Positions 29,073-38,138 of a DNA stretch of 64,000 nt are shown here, in pieces. The stretch covers positions 7,927-71,926 of the forward strand of contig NZ_VHIZ01000041.1 in assembly GCF_006494375.1 (NCBI RefSeq), read 5' to 3'. Origin of the DNA: Pantoea anthophila (GTDB lineage: Bacteria; Pseudomonadota; Gammaproteobacteria; Enterobacterales; Enterobacteriaceae). The position numbers were made by a program, and so were the translations under genes. The first letter of the stretch is position 1. Every line of letters starts with the position of its first letter. The notes beneath the pieces are model-generated. The model did not search any database. It saw only the letters and a program-made list of their open reading frames with translations, and had not been told where the DNA came from.

Positions 29073-29972
29073 ATGGATACGCAACAAACCCGCCAGGGCG
29101 TGGGTTTCGCCCTGGGGGCTTACTTTATCTGGGGCATCGCGCCAGCTTACTTCAAACTGGTGAAGCAGGTTCCGGCCACGGAAATCATGACGCACCGGGT
29201 TATCTGGTCTGCGCTGTTTATGCTGCTGCTGATTACGCTGAGCCGCAGCTGGCCCGTCGTACGCAGCGTGTTCTCTCAGCCAGCAAAAGTGCTGATGCTG
29301 GCGCTGACCGCGCTGACCATTGGCGGCAACTGGCTGCTGTTTATCTGGGCGGTGAATAATCAGCATATGCTGGAAGCCAGCCTGGGTTACTTTATTAATC
29401 CGCTGATTAATGTGGTGTTCGGCATGCTGTTTCTGCGCGAGCGTTTCCGTCGTCTCCAGTGGCTGGCGGTGCTGCTGGCCACCCTCGGCGTGCTGGTGCA
29501 GCTGTGGCAGTTCGGTTCGCTGCCGGTGATTGCGCTGGGGCTGGCGCTGAGCTTCGCCCTGTATGGTCTGGTGCGTAAAAAGATTCAGGTCGATGCCCAG
29601 AGCGGCATGCTGATTGAGACCCTGTGGCTGTTCCCCCTGGCGGCCATCTATCTGTTCGGCTTTGCCGACAGCCCTACCAGCCATCTCTCCGCTAACCCGC
29701 TGAGTCTCAACCTCAGGCTGGTCGCGGCAGGGATTATCACCACCATTCCGCTGATGCTGTTTGCGGCGGCCTGCAGCCGGCTGCGTCTCTCCACGGTTGG
29801 CTTCTTTCAGTATCTCGGCCCGACCCTGATGTTTATCCTGGCGGTCGTTTTCTACGGGGAAACCATCACGCCAGACAAGATGGTCACCTTTGGCTTCATC
29901 TGGCTGGCGCTGCTGGTGTTTGTCTGCGATGCGGTGGCGTTTTCATTCCGCACCCGTGCGCGCGTAGCGTGA
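29073..29972 (+). CDS. rarD: EamA-family permease RarD
   Basis: Ten-helix transporter of the RarD subfamily; a role in chloramphenicol resistance has been described and the natural substrate is unknown. The 299 residues (296 in E. coli) start MDTQQTRQGVGFALGAYFIWG, and show TEIMTHRVIWSALFM and the second EamA repeat from about 150. It closely follows yigI. Its last 30 bases overlap the 3' end of abrB on the other strand. Confidence 0.92.
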   Translation: MDTQQTRQGVGFALGAYFIWGIAPAYFKLVKQVPATEIMTHRVIWSALFMLLLITLSRSWPVVRSVFSQPAKVLMLALTALTIGGNWLLFIWAVNNQHMLEASLGYFINPLINVVFGMLFLRERFRRLQWLAVLLATLGVLVQLWQFGSLPVIALGLALSFALYGLVRKKIQVDAQSGMLIETLWLFPLAAIYLFGFADSPTSHLSANPLSLNLRLVAAGIITTIPLMLFAAACSRLRLSTVGFFQYLGPTLMFILAVVFYGETITPDKMVTFGFIWLALLVFVCDAVAFSFRTRARVA

Positions 29973-30995
29973 AATAAAACGCGCCATCGCCGGACCGGTC
30001 AGCAGGATGGTGAACAGACGCAGCGTCTGTAACGCCATCACAAAAGCCATGTTGACCTGGGTGCCCGCGGCAATAATCGCCACCGTGTCCAGCCCGCCCG
30101 GACTGGTGGCGAGATAGGCGGTCATCAGATCGATATCCAGCATCTGCGTCAGCATCCACGCCAGCCCGCCACACAACAGCATCAGCCCGAAGATGGAGGC
30201 GAGCATCTGCGGCAGCGTGCGCAGCGCCAGCAGGAAAATCGGACGGGTGAACCGGAGCCCGACACTCCAGCCGATCAGCGCGTAGGCCAGAGCCAGCAGC
30301 CACTCCGGCACCTGGAGTACCGCGACACCGCTGCCGTTCAGTGCCGCCCCTGCCAGCGCGGGCAGCAACAGCGCCCCCGACGGGATGCGCAGCCGGGTGC
30401 CCAGCCACGCGCCCGCCAGCATCACCGCCAGCGTGATGACAAAGCCGCGATTCAGGGCGGGAAACCAGAGCAGCGAGACGCTGTGTGCCTCATCCCCCAG
30501 ACCGATACGTGCCACCAGTGCCGCCGCCGAGGCGACAAACAGCACCCGCAGATACTGCATGAACGCCACCAGCCGCACGTCGGCCCCAAAGTCGCCCGCC
30601 ATCGCCACCATGGCAGATGCGCCACCCGGTGACGATCCCCAGGCACCGGTCGGGCCAGGCAGCTGACTGAAACGCACCAGCAGAAAGCCCGATACGCCGC
30701 TGGCCGCCAGGGTCAGCAGCAGCACCGCCAGCACCACCGGCCATTCCTGAATCAGCGGCGTCAGAATCGACAGCGACAGGCTCTGCGCAATCATGCAGCC
30801 CAGTACCGCCTGCGCCAGCAGGAACAACCGCCTGTCGATGCGCAGCGTTGCGCCTGATAATCCCATTACCACGCCGACCACCATCGGGCCCAGCAGCAGC
30901 GCCGCGGGCACCTGAAAGTGGTGCAGCAGCGTCCCCAGCAGGACCGACACCAGCAGCAGCAGCGCCCACTGCGCGCGTAAGGATAAAGCGTCCAT
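29943..30995 (-). CDS. abrB: AbrB-family membrane protein
   Basis: Polytopic membrane protein of the AbrB/COG3180 family, which E. coli workers linked to aidB regulation; the molecular role is unclear. The 350 residues form about ten hydrophobic segments in two related halves. Each half carries the family motif: SSPGGASAMVAMAGDFGADVRLVAFMQYLR and SPGGLDTVAIIAAGTQVNMAFVMALQTLR. It is inserted between rarD and corA, while E. coli has abrB elsewhere. Its 3' end overlaps convergent rarD by 30 bases. Confidence 0.82.
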   Translation of the reverse strand: MDALSLRAQWALLLLVSVLLGTLLHHFQVPAALLLGPMVVGVVMGLSGATLRIDRRLFLLAQAVLGCMIAQSLSLSILTPLIQEWPVVLAVLLLTLAASGVSGFLLVRFSQLPGPTGAWGSSPGGASAMVAMAGDFGADVRLVAFMQYLRVLFVASAAALVARIGLGDEAHSVSLLWFPALNRGFVITLAVMLAGAWLGTRLRIPSGALLLPALAGAALNGSGVAVLQVPEWLLALAYALIGWSVGLRFTRPIFLLALRTLPQMLASIFGLMLLCGGLAWMLTQMLDIDLMTAYLATSPGGLDTVAIIAAGTQVNMAFVMALQTLRLFTILLTGPAMARFISRYARTGAE

Positions 30996-31062
30996 AAAAG
31001 TTAATTATTTGTAAAAACAAGGGGGACAGAGTACGCAGAAATGGCGACGGGAGCCAGCAGAA

Positions 31063-31083
31063 CGGGCCATCGATGATGGCCCG
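31063..31083 (-). terminator. Hairpin after corA
   Basis: CGGGCCATC and GATGGCCCG form a nine-base perfect stem around three bases, just downstream of the corA stop. The following bases on the minus strand are TTCTG, not a strong T-run. Confidence 0.45.
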
Positions 31084-31090
31084 GAACGTT

Positions 31091-32044
31091 TTACAGCCAG
31101 TTTTTACGTTTGAAGTAGAGATAGGGTGCCAGGCCCGCCAGGATCATCAGGCCAATTGCAGCCGGATAGCCAAAGCTCCACTTCAGTTCCGGCATAAACT
31201 CGAAGTTCATCCCGTAGCTGGATGCCACCAGCGTCGGCGGCAGGAAGACGACGGAGACCACCGAGAAGATCTTGATGATGCGGTTCTGCTCGATGTTGAT
31301 AAAGCCCATCGCGGCCTGCATCAGGAAGTTGACCTTCTGGAACAGCGATTCGTTGTGCGGCAGCAGCGACTCGATATCGCGCAGGATTTCACGCGCCTGC
31401 TCCAGCTGGTTGCCCGGCAGACGCGCTTTGCGCACCAGGAAGTTCAGGGCGCGCTGGGTATCCATCAGGCAGAGACGCACTTTCCAGCCGATATCTTCCA
31501 GCTCTGCCAGGCGTGACAGCGCCTGATCGTACTCTTCGCCCTGCTGACCTTCCATAATCACCCGGCTGAGTTTCTCCAGCGCGCTGTAGATGTTTTCGAT
31601 CTCATCCGCCAGCTGTTCGATTTTGGTCTCGAACAGGTCGAGCAGCAGCTCAAACGCGTTGCCGTCGATCAGGGTCTGGTTTCGGGCGCGCATGCGGTAG
31701 AGACGGAAAGCGGGCAGTTCGCGTTCGCGCAGGGTATAGAGGCGGCCTTCACGGATGGTGAACGCCACCGTGGAGTTACCGGCGTGGTCGTCCGCATCTT
31801 CATAAAAGAAGAAGGAGTGGATGTGCAGACCATCTTCATCTTCGAAGAAACGCGCCGACGCCTCGATATCTTCCAGCTCAGGTCGGGTTGCCAGGCTCTG
31901 GCCCAGCTCACACTGCACCCGGTCACGCTCGCCCTCTTCCGGCTCAATCAGATCGACCCAGACGGAGGTGGTCAGCTTGTCGTTTTCGTCTTCCAGCTCC
32001 AGTCGCGTCAGGCGGCTGTGGTCCAGTTTAAATGCGCTCAGCAT
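31091..32044 (-). CDS. corA: Magnesium/cobalt transport protein CorA
   Basis: Pentameric inner-membrane channel for Mg2+, also Co2+ and Ni2+. Start at 32044 ([19 protein letters not shown]) gives 316 residues, as in E. coli. A long cytoplasmic funnel is followed by two C-terminal membrane helices; the selectivity signature YGMNFEF lies between them near residue 276 and the basic end KRKNWL is typical. A structured leader of about 260 bases precedes it, probably controlling expression. Confidence 0.97.
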   Translation of the reverse strand: MLSAFKLDHSRLTRLELEDENDKLTTSVWVDLIEPEEGERDRVQCELGQSLATRPELEDIEASARFFEDEDGLHIHSFFFYEDADDHAGNSTVAFTIREGRLYTLRERELPAFRLYRMRARNQTLIDGNAFELLLDLFETKIEQLADEIENIYSALEKLSRVIMEGQQGEEYDQALSRLAELEDIGWKVRLCLMDTQRALNFLVRKARLPGNQLEQAREILRDIESLLPHNESLFQKVNFLMQAAMGFINIEQNRIIKIFSVVSVVFLPPTLVASSYGMNFEFMPELKWSFGYPAAIGLMILAGLAPYLYFKRKNWL

Positions 32045-32194
32045 AGCAATACTCCCCATTGCAGACTAAATGGGACAAGGCAATCCGCCGTTCCTCAACA
32101 CAGAACGGGCGGCCTGAACACGGAAACAGAGTTTCAAAGGTAAATCAGTGCTGACTCGTGCGACGGGATCAAAAAGGGAGGTCGCTGATAACCG

Positions 32195-32339
32195 CTAAGG
32201 CTACCCGCGTAAAGAGGTAGCCTTAGATGTTATGCCTGGTATCCAGGTCATTGAGCCAGCATCGACTGGGCGTGTCCAAGGCGTTGTCCTCTCATGATAA
32301 TAGTGGGCGCATGTTACGCTGAGACGAAAAAGCCGTCAA
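32195..32339 (-). promoter_or_regulatory. corA promoter and structured leader
   Basis: On the minus strand TTGACG (32334-32339) and TAACAT (32311-32316) are spaced 17 bases and form a good promoter, starting near 32304. The leader contains an 11-base perfect hairpin, CTAAGGCTACC with GGTAGCCTTAG (32195-32205 and 32216-32226). In Salmonella the corA leader carries a short ORF, corL, whose translation governs Rho termination; this leader has the architecture for such control. The remaining bases up to corA show nothing further. Confidence 0.6.
32223..32279 (-). CDS. Candidate corA leader peptide (corL-like)
   Basis: An 18-codon frame starting TTG at 32279 with AGAGGA seven bases upstream, the best ribosome site in the leader; it reads MDTPSRCWLNDLDTRHNI. 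Its stop lies in the 3' arm-proximal strand of the 11-base hairpin, so ribosomes reaching the end would open the stem. Two overlapping ATG frames of 15 and 16 codons (MRGQRLGHAQSMLAQ and MTWIPGITSKATSLRG) are alternatives with weaker ribosome sites. I cannot recall the Salmonella CorL sequence well enough to decide. Confidence 0.3.
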   Translation of the reverse strand: MDTPSRCWLNDLDTRHNI

Positions 32340-32346
32340 CCGCACG

Positions 32347-34509
32347 CTAAAGCGTTTCCAGCTTCGCGTAAGCCGCCACCAGCCACTTGATTCCCTGCCC
32401 CTGAAACGCCACCTGCAGGCGGCTGTGCTCGCCGCTGCCTTCCAGGTTAATGATGGTGCCTTCACCAAATTTGGCGTGATGAACACGCTGGCCCAGCGAG
32501 AATCCGCTGTCATTTTTGGTCACCGGTGCCCCCATCCGCTGATGGCTGACCGGACGACTGACGCTGGCGCGCAGCCGCACTTCTTCAATGCACGTTTCGG
32601 GCAGCTCACCGATAAAACGGGAAGGACGGTGATACACTTCCTTACCATAGAGTCGGCGGGTTTCAGCGTAGGTCAGCGTCAGCTTGAGCATCGCACGGGT
32701 GACGCCGACATAAGCGAGACGACGCTCCTCTTCCAGCCGGCCCCCCTCATCCAGCGACATCTGGCTCGGGAACATCCCCTCTTCCATGCCGACGATGAAG
32801 ACCTGGCTGAACTCCAGCCCTTTTGCCGAGTGCAGCGTCATCAGCTGAACCGCATCCTGCCATTTGTCTGCCTGACCTTCGCCCGCTTCCAGCGCCGCAT
32901 GAGATAAAAACGCCTGCAGCGGCATCAGATCTTCATCTTCGTCCTGATAGCTGAACTGGCGGGTTGCCGTCACCAGCTCCTCAAGGTTCTCGATTCGCGC
33001 CTGACCCTTTTCACCTTTCTCCTGCTCATACATCAGCCACAGACCGGAGTCTTTGATCACCCGATCGGTCTGCACATGAAGCGGTAATTCGGCGGTTTCG
33101 GTCGCCAGGGAATCGACCAGCTCACAGAAGCGTTGCAGCGCCGAGGCAGCCCGGCCAGCCAGCGCGCGGGTTTGCAGCAGTTCGCGCGTCGCCTGCCACA
33201 GGGTCATCTGACGTTCGCGGGCGGTCTGACGCACCACGTCGAGCGTCCGATCGCCCACGCCGCGCGTCGGGGTATTGACCACACGCTCAAACGCCGCGTC
33301 GTCATTGCGGTTCGCGATCAGACGCAGATAGGAGAGCGCATCTTTGATCTCCTGACGTTCAAAGAAGCGCATGCCGCCATAAATCCGGTAGGGCATGCTG
33401 CTCTGCAGCAGCGCCTCTTCCAGCACACGCGACTGGGCGTTACTGCGGTAGAGAATGGCGCAGTCATTGAGTGCCCCGCCGTTCTCCATCCAGACCTTAA
33501 TGCGGTTAACCACGAAGCGCGCTTCATCCAGCTCATTGAAGGCGCAGTAGATGGAGATCGGTTCCCCATCGCTGCCGTCGGTCCAGAGCTCTTTACCCAG
33601 CCGGCCATTGTTATTGGCGATCAGGGCGTTGGCGGCTTTCAGGATGTTATTGGTTGAGCGGTAGTTCTGCTCCAGACGGATAGTTTCCGCGCCGGGGAAA
33701 TCCTGCAGGAAGCGCTGGATATTTTCGACCTGCGCACCGCGCCAGCCGTAGATCGACTGGTCATCGTCACCCACGATGATCACCCGGCCGCTGTCACCCG
33801 CCAGCATCCGAATCCAGGCATACTGAATGTTGTTGGTATCCTGGAACTCATCCACCAGCACGTTAGTGAAGCGTTCGCGGTAGTGATTCAGAATGTGCGG
33901 CTTGTTGAGCCATAACTCATGCGCGCGCAGCAGCAGCTCGGCAAAGTCCACCAGACCGGCGCGATCGCACGCTTCCTGATAGGCCTGATAGATGCGCAGC
34001 CAGGTCTGCTCGATCGGATTGCCGTAACTTTCGATATGCTTTGGCCGCAAGCCTTCATCTTTTTTGCCGTTGATGTACCACATGCCCTGACGCGCAGGCC
34101 ACTGCTTCTCATCCAGGTTCATCGATTTAATCAGGCGCTTAAGCAGGCGCAGCTGATCTTCACTGTCGAGGATCTGAAAGTCCTGTGGCAGACCGGCGTC
34201 AAGATGATGAGCACGCAGCAGGCGATGCGCCAGACCGTGGAAAGTCCCGATCCACATCCCGCCCTGGCTGGTGCCAATCAGCTGCTCAATACGGTGACGC
34301 ATCTCCGCCGCCGCTTTGTTGGTAAAGGTCACCGCCATAATGGAATAGGGTGAACAGTTCTCTACCGACATCAGCCAGGCGATGCGATGCACCAGCACCC
34401 GCGTTTTGCCACTGCCCGCGCCTGCCAGCACCAGCAGGTTACTGCGCGGGGCCGCTACGGCCTCACGCTGATTGTCATTTAACCCATCGAGCAGTTCAGA
34501 AACGTCCAT
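32347..34509 (-). CDS. uvrD: DNA helicase II UvrD
   Basis: 3'-5' superfamily 1 helicase for nucleotide excision and mismatch repair. Start at 34509 (MDVSELLDGLNDNQREAV) gives 720 residues, the E. coli length; a GTG two codons upstream is unneeded. Walker A is AGAGSGKTRVLVHR near residue 30, motif II VDEFQDTNNIQ near 220, and VGDDDQSIYGWRGA near 247. The C-terminus ends VAAYAKLETL after a Tudor-like fold. A LexA box overlaps its promoter inside yigB. Confidence 0.97.
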   Translation of the reverse strand: MDVSELLDGLNDNQREAVAAPRSNLLVLAGAGSGKTRVLVHRIAWLMSVENCSPYSIMAVTFTNKAAAEMRHRIEQLIGTSQGGMWIGTFHGLAHRLLRAHHLDAGLPQDFQILDSEDQLRLLKRLIKSMNLDEKQWPARQGMWYINGKKDEGLRPKHIESYGNPIEQTWLRIYQAYQEACDRAGLVDFAELLLRAHELWLNKPHILNHYRERFTNVLVDEFQDTNNIQYAWIRMLAGDSGRVIIVGDDDQSIYGWRGAQVENIQRFLQDFPGAETIRLEQNYRSTNNILKAANALIANNNGRLGKELWTDGSDGEPISIYCAFNELDEARFVVNRIKVWMENGGALNDCAILYRSNAQSRVLEEALLQSSMPYRIYGGMRFFERQEIKDALSYLRLIANRNDDAAFERVVNTPTRGVGDRTLDVVRQTARERQMTLWQATRELLQTRALAGRAASALQRFCELVDSLATETAELPLHVQTDRVIKDSGLWLMYEQEKGEKGQARIENLEELVTATRQFSYQDEDEDLMPLQAFLSHAALEAGEGQADKWQDAVQLMTLHSAKGLEFSQVFIVGMEEGMFPSQMSLDEGGRLEEERRLAYVGVTRAMLKLTLTYAETRRLYGKEVYHRPSRFIGELPETCIEEVRLRASVSRPVSHQRMGAPVTKNDSGFSLGQRVHHAKFGEGTIINLEGSGEHSRLQVAFQGQGIKWLVAAYAKLETL

Positions 34510-34602
34510 AAGCACCGGTTACCAAAGAGAAAACGCCGTCATCGCGCGCGGTAGTGCGCCTGCCACAGACAAGGCGGGCGGCAAAGCTGAAAGCGGCAAC
34601 GA

Positions 34603-34626
34603 CTGGATAAATTTACAGCCATTATA
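34603..34626 (-). promoter_or_regulatory. LexA box and -10 of uvrD
   Basis: On the minus strand TATAAT (34621-34626) is followed by CTGTAAATTTATCCAG (34603-34618), which has the CTG-N10-CAG LexA form. The box covers the expected start site, so SOS control of uvrD as in E. coli is predicted. The -10 overlaps the end of yigB. Confidence 0.8.
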
Positions 34627-35338
34627 GCAGTGAGGTGAGTGATGCCAACCGCGAAATTTCGACATGCGGCAACAGGCGCGCGTCCGGGATATGCATCAGG
34701 TTGCCCTGCCGCAGGTTAATCCAGCACGCCTGCAGCCCGCCGCGCAGCGAACCCGCCACGTCAGTGGTGAGATCGTCGCCCACATGCAGAATATGGTGGG
34801 GGGAGATAGCAAGACGCTGCGCCGCCAGCTGATACATATCCTGCCACGGCTTGGCGCGCCCGTCGGGCCCGGCGCGCAGAGTGAACTGAAAATAGCCGGC
34901 AATACCCATTTTTTCCGGGCTGGCGTTGCCGTTGGTGATCGCCACCAGCGGCACCTTCTCCGCCAGCGCTTTCAGCGTCTGATGGGTTTCCTCCGGCATC
35001 ACAACCTGACTCCGCCACTGGTGGAAGACCGCCATCACCTCTGCCGCGCCCGCCGTGGCTTCCGCCGCAGAGAGGCCGATATTCAGCATCGCCAGCTCAA
35101 CCGAACGGCGGCGCCACTCCGAAACGTCGTGAAAGATGTCGGGCTCTCGCTGCAACAGCTCATCACGCAGTTGCTGATAATCCTGCGGCGTAAAGTCGCG
35201 CAGCGCCGGATGAAAAGCCTGTAACGCGGCATGAGACTCCAGTGTGGTGCGGCGGATCACCGGGTAGTTATCGTAAAGCGTGTCATCAAGGTCGAAAGTC
35301 ATGGCTTTGATGGCCGACAGCGGACGATAAAACTTCAT
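34622..35338 (-). CDS. yigB: HAD phosphatase YigB (riboflavin pathway)
   Basis: Haloacid-dehalogenase phosphatase; the E. coli enzyme dephosphorylates 5-amino-6-ribitylamino-uracil 5'-phosphate in riboflavin synthesis and also FMN. The 238 residues start [26 protein letters not shown], with nucleophile motif DLDDT near residue 16; [12 protein letters not shown] near 180 is the metal-binding motif. Start overlaps the xerC stop by four bases, within the dapF-yigA-xerC-yigB-uvrD series. Confidence 0.93.
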   Translation of the reverse strand: MKFYRPLSAIKAMTFDLDDTLYDNYPVIRRTTLESHAALQAFHPALRDFTPQDYQQLRDELLQREPDIFHDVSEWRRRSVELAMLNIGLSAAEATAGAAEVMAVFHQWRSQVVMPEETHQTLKALAEKVPLVAITNGNASPEKMGIAGYFQFTLRAGPDGRAKPWQDMYQLAAQRLAISPHHILHVGDDLTTDVAGSLRGGLQACWINLRQGNLMHIPDARLLPHVEISRLASLTSLL

Positions 35339-36240
35339 TCGTTCTTTCCTCGTTTGGCGCGGGGATGCGCAGCGTCATACACCGAAGCCAGATGCTGGAA
35401 GTCGAGATGGGTATAGATCTGGGTCGTCGACAGGTTCGCATGCCCCAGCAGCTCCTGCACGGCGCGCAGATCGCCGCTGGATTCCAGCAAATGCGTTGCA
35501 AAGGAGTGACGCAGCTTATGTGGATGGATATGACTGGCGACGCCCTGGCGAATGCCCCATTCGGCGAAGCGCTTCTGCACGCTGCGCGGCGAGATGCGGT
35601 TGCCGCGCGTTGAAAGAAACAGCGCATCATCCTGACAGCCGAAGGTTTCACGCAGCGGCAGCCACTGTTCGATCCAGGTCACCGCCGTGCGGCCAATCGG
35701 CACCCGGCGCTCTTTACTGCCCTTACCCACCACCCACACCTCACCGGAATCGAGGTCAACGTGGCGGCAATCCATATTGACCAGTTCAGAGAGACGCAAC
35801 CCGCCGCCATACATCACCTCCAGCATCGCCCGGTCGCGAACGGCCAGCGGATCGCTGAGATCGATCTCCAGCAGCTGATTCACTTCGTCAACGTCGATAT
35901 TCTTCGGCAGATGGCGCGCTTTACGCGGCGTCATCACCCCTTTGGCGGGGTTAGCGGCGAGCATACCCTGACTGACCTGCCAGTCCAGGAAACTGCGCAG
36001 GGCTGAGAGACGCAGCGCAAGGCTGCTGGCCGAGAGTCCGGCGCGGCGGCTGCGCGCCGCCATACTGCGCACCTGGGCGGGCTCCAGCGCGGCCCAGCTG
36101 CTGAGCTTCATCTCATCCGCAATCGCAACCAGCGCAGCGAGCTGGCGCGCATAGCTGCTCTGGGTCAGCGGACTTAACTGGCGTTCCACTTTCAGGAAGC
36201 GCAGAAATCCGTCAACGGCCTCCTGCAGCGCGCTGCTCAT
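35335..36240 (-). CDS. xerC: Tyrosine recombinase XerC
   Basis: Acts with XerD at dif to resolve chromosome dimers. The 301 residues (298 in E. coli) comprise an N-terminal SAM-like core-binding domain ([13 protein letters not shown]) and a C-terminal catalytic domain. Catalytic residues appear in [12 protein letters not shown] (Arg), [14 protein letters not shown] (His, Arg) and [13 protein letters not shown] (His, Tyr). It overlaps yigA and yigB by four bases each. It is a housekeeping recombinase, not evidence of a mobile element. Confidence 0.96.
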   Translation of the reverse strand: MSSALQEAVDGFLRFLKVERQLSPLTQSSYARQLAALVAIADEMKLSSWAALEPAQVRSMAARSRRAGLSASSLALRLSALRSFLDWQVSQGMLAANPAKGVMTPRKARHLPKNIDVDEVNQLLEIDLSDPLAVRDRAMLEVMYGGGLRLSELVNMDCRHVDLDSGEVWVVGKGSKERRVPIGRTAVTWIEQWLPLRETFGCQDDALFLSTRGNRISPRSVQKRFAEWGIRQGVASHIHPHKLRHSFATHLLESSGDLRAVQELLGHANLSTTQIYTHLDFQHLASVYDAAHPRAKRGKNE

Positions 36241-36941
36241 GCGCGTTCAACCCAGCGCGACAGCAGACCTGGCATCATCTGTGACAGGTGCTGCAACAGC
36301 AGCGTCCCCATGCCTGACTGATAGTGCTGGCTGTCGCGGCTGCTGAAAATCAGCACGCCGAGGTCGCCCGCTTCGCCCATCAGCGACATCGCCACCGAGC
36401 CGATCGCTTTAGCCTGCGGCAGCAGCAGCAGCAGTTCCGGGCCGTTGATGTTGCCGAGATAGTGGTGCTGATGACCGAAACGCTGAATACGCAGCGGTTC
36501 GAAGGCCTGACGCGACAGGCTCAGCTGGAAGAAATCGGAGGGGGCGCCCAGCAGCCATTTATCGCTGAACAGCCGCACGTTGGCACCCGCCAGCCCCAGC
36601 TCTCGCGCCCAGCGATGCAGCCGGTTGAGCATATCCTGCAGCGAGTCAGCCGCGGCCAGATGGCTCTCCAGCGACAGCAGACGATCGAACAGCTCATGGT
36701 TGGCGCTGGCCTGCTCCATCAGCAGCGTGATCTCCTCTTCCAGCCGCTGGATGTGGTTGCGCTGACGCGCCATATGCCACTCCACCAGCGAGACGCTGCC
36801 GCGAACCGGATGCGGCACGGCCATCTGTTCCACTTCGCGGGCGTTACGGATAAAGAAATCGGGATTCTGCCGCAGATAATCACTGACGGCCTGATCGTCC
36901 AGCAGAACCGAACTGTCAGCCTGCTCTTCGATATTTTTCAT
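36237..36941 (-). CDS. yigA: DUF484 protein YigA
   Basis: Cytoplasmic protein of unknown function with an N-terminal helical part ([22 protein letters not shown]), a coiled-coil stretch (about residues 60-95) and a GAF-like C-terminal domain, the DUF484 layout. Start at 36941 ([19 protein letters not shown]) gives 234 residues, as in E. coli (235). It overlaps dapF and xerC by four bases on either side, so translation is coupled. Confidence 0.92.
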   Translation of the reverse strand: MKNIEEQADSSVLLDDQAVSDYLRQNPDFFIRNAREVEQMAVPHPVRGSVSLVEWHMARQRNHIQRLEEEITLLMEQASANHELFDRLLSLESHLAAADSLQDMLNRLHRWARELGLAGANVRLFSDKWLLGAPSDFFQLSLSRQAFEPLRIQRFGHQHHYLGNINGPELLLLLPQAKAIGSVAMSLMGEAGDLGVLIFSSRDSQHYQSGMGTLLLQHLSQMMPGLLSRWVERA

Positions 36942-37762
36942 AGATGAATAAACCCATCGTAGACGTGTGTCGCAGGACCGGTCATGTAGAGCGGCTGTCC
37001 GGCCCCTTTCCAGGTGATATGCAGGGTTCCGCCGGGCAGATCGACACGCACTTTGGGTGCCAGAATGCCCTGCTGGATGCCGCATGCCACGGCAGCACAG
37101 GCGCCGCTGCCGCACGCCTGCGTTTCTCCCGCGCCGCGTTCGTAGACGCGCAGGCGGATGTGTTCGGGATTGACGATCTCCATGAAGCCCACATTGACCC
37201 GCTCCGGGAAGCGCTCATGGCTTTCCAGAATCGGACCCAGCAGTTCAACCTGTGCGGTTTTCACACTTTCAACCTGAATCACGCAGTGCGGATTGCCCAT
37301 CGACACCGCGCCCAGCATCACCGTCTGTTCAGCCACGCGCAGCAGATAGAGGTTTTCCGCTTTATTGGCACGGAACGGCACCTGCTGCGGCTCAAAGTTC
37401 GGTTCGCCCATGTTCACGCGCACCTGATCGTCCGGCGTCACGGTTAACACCATGCGGCCATTCTGGGTACTGACCCGGATATCGCTTTTGTTGGTCAGCC
37501 CTTTCAGCTGCACAAAGCGGGCAAAGCAGCGTGCGCCGTTACCGCACTGAGCCACTTCGCTGCCGTCGGCGTTGAAAATGCGGTAGTGGAAATCGAGATC
37601 GGGATCGTAGGGCGGTTCAACAATCAGCAGCTGATCGAAGCCGATCCCCAGATGACGATCGGCCAGCCGGCGGATCAATTCCGGCGAAAAGAAGACGTTT
37701 TGCGTCACCGCATCCACAACCATAAAATCGTTGCCGAGACCGTGCATTTTGGAGAACTGCAT
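36938..37762 (-). CDS. dapF: Diaminopimelate epimerase DapF
   Basis: Converts LL- to meso-diaminopimelate for lysine and peptidoglycan, using two cysteines. Start at 37762 ([21 protein letters not shown]) gives 274 residues, the E. coli length. The two catalytic cysteines appear in [12 protein letters not shown] near residue 73 and [11 protein letters not shown] near 217. It lies 28 bases after lptM and overlaps yigA by four. Confidence 0.97.
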   Translation of the reverse strand: MQFSKMHGLGNDFMVVDAVTQNVFFSPELIRRLADRHLGIGFDQLLIVEPPYDPDLDFHYRIFNADGSEVAQCGNGARCFARFVQLKGLTNKSDIRVSTQNGRMVLTVTPDDQVRVNMGEPNFEPQQVPFRANKAENLYLLRVAEQTVMLGAVSMGNPHCVIQVESVKTAQVELLGPILESHERFPERVNVGFMEIVNPEHIRLRVYERGAGETQACGSGACAAVACGIQQGILAPKVRVDLPGGTLHITWKGAGQPLYMTGPATHVYDGFIHL

Positions 37763-37790
37763 TTTTTGCTCCGCCGGGTAAGCCATCAGA

Positions 37791-37991
37791 TTAGTTCGCT
37801 TTTACGCCTGAATTGCCGGTTACCAGCCCGCCCACATCGGCTTTAGAGGCGTCCGCTTTCTGGCGTTCGGTCGGCGCTTGTTGTTTCTTCGGCTGATCCT
37901 TCGGCGGGAAGTAAAGCGGCCCTTTCAGACCACAACCTGCAAGGCTGATTACTGCCAGTGTCATGGCAAACAGGCTTATCACTTTCTTCAT
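37791..37991 (-). CDS. lptM: LPS-assembly lipoprotein LptM (YifL)
   Basis: Small outer-membrane lipoprotein that helps LptD/LptE mature, reported for E. coli LptM. The 66 residues begin [20 protein letters not shown] with the lipobox LAGC; the conserved mature start [11 protein letters not shown] follows, then a low-complexity tail. It lies between cyaA and dapF, as in E. coli, but cyaY, which should be between it and cyaA, is absent here. Confidence 0.93.
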   Translation of the reverse strand: MKKVISLFAMTLAVISLAGCGLKGPLYFPPKDQPKKQQAPTERQKADASKADVGGLVTGNSGVKAN

Positions 37992-38138
37992 TCTTTATGC
38001 TCTTCATGTCCTTTACCTGGATGCTTATCATCGCAGTTGAAGGTGGAAAAGCAACAGGAAATCCCCGCAAATAGCGTGAACCTGATAAGCGGTCAGGAAG
38101 CGCGCGGCCACCTGCTGAGCGCAGGCAGCCGGTCGGCA

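Noticed and set aside
35335..36240. XerC as sign of an integrative element
   Set aside because: It is the conserved housekeeping gene in its dapF-xerC-uvrD context; no attachment sites or cargo are present.
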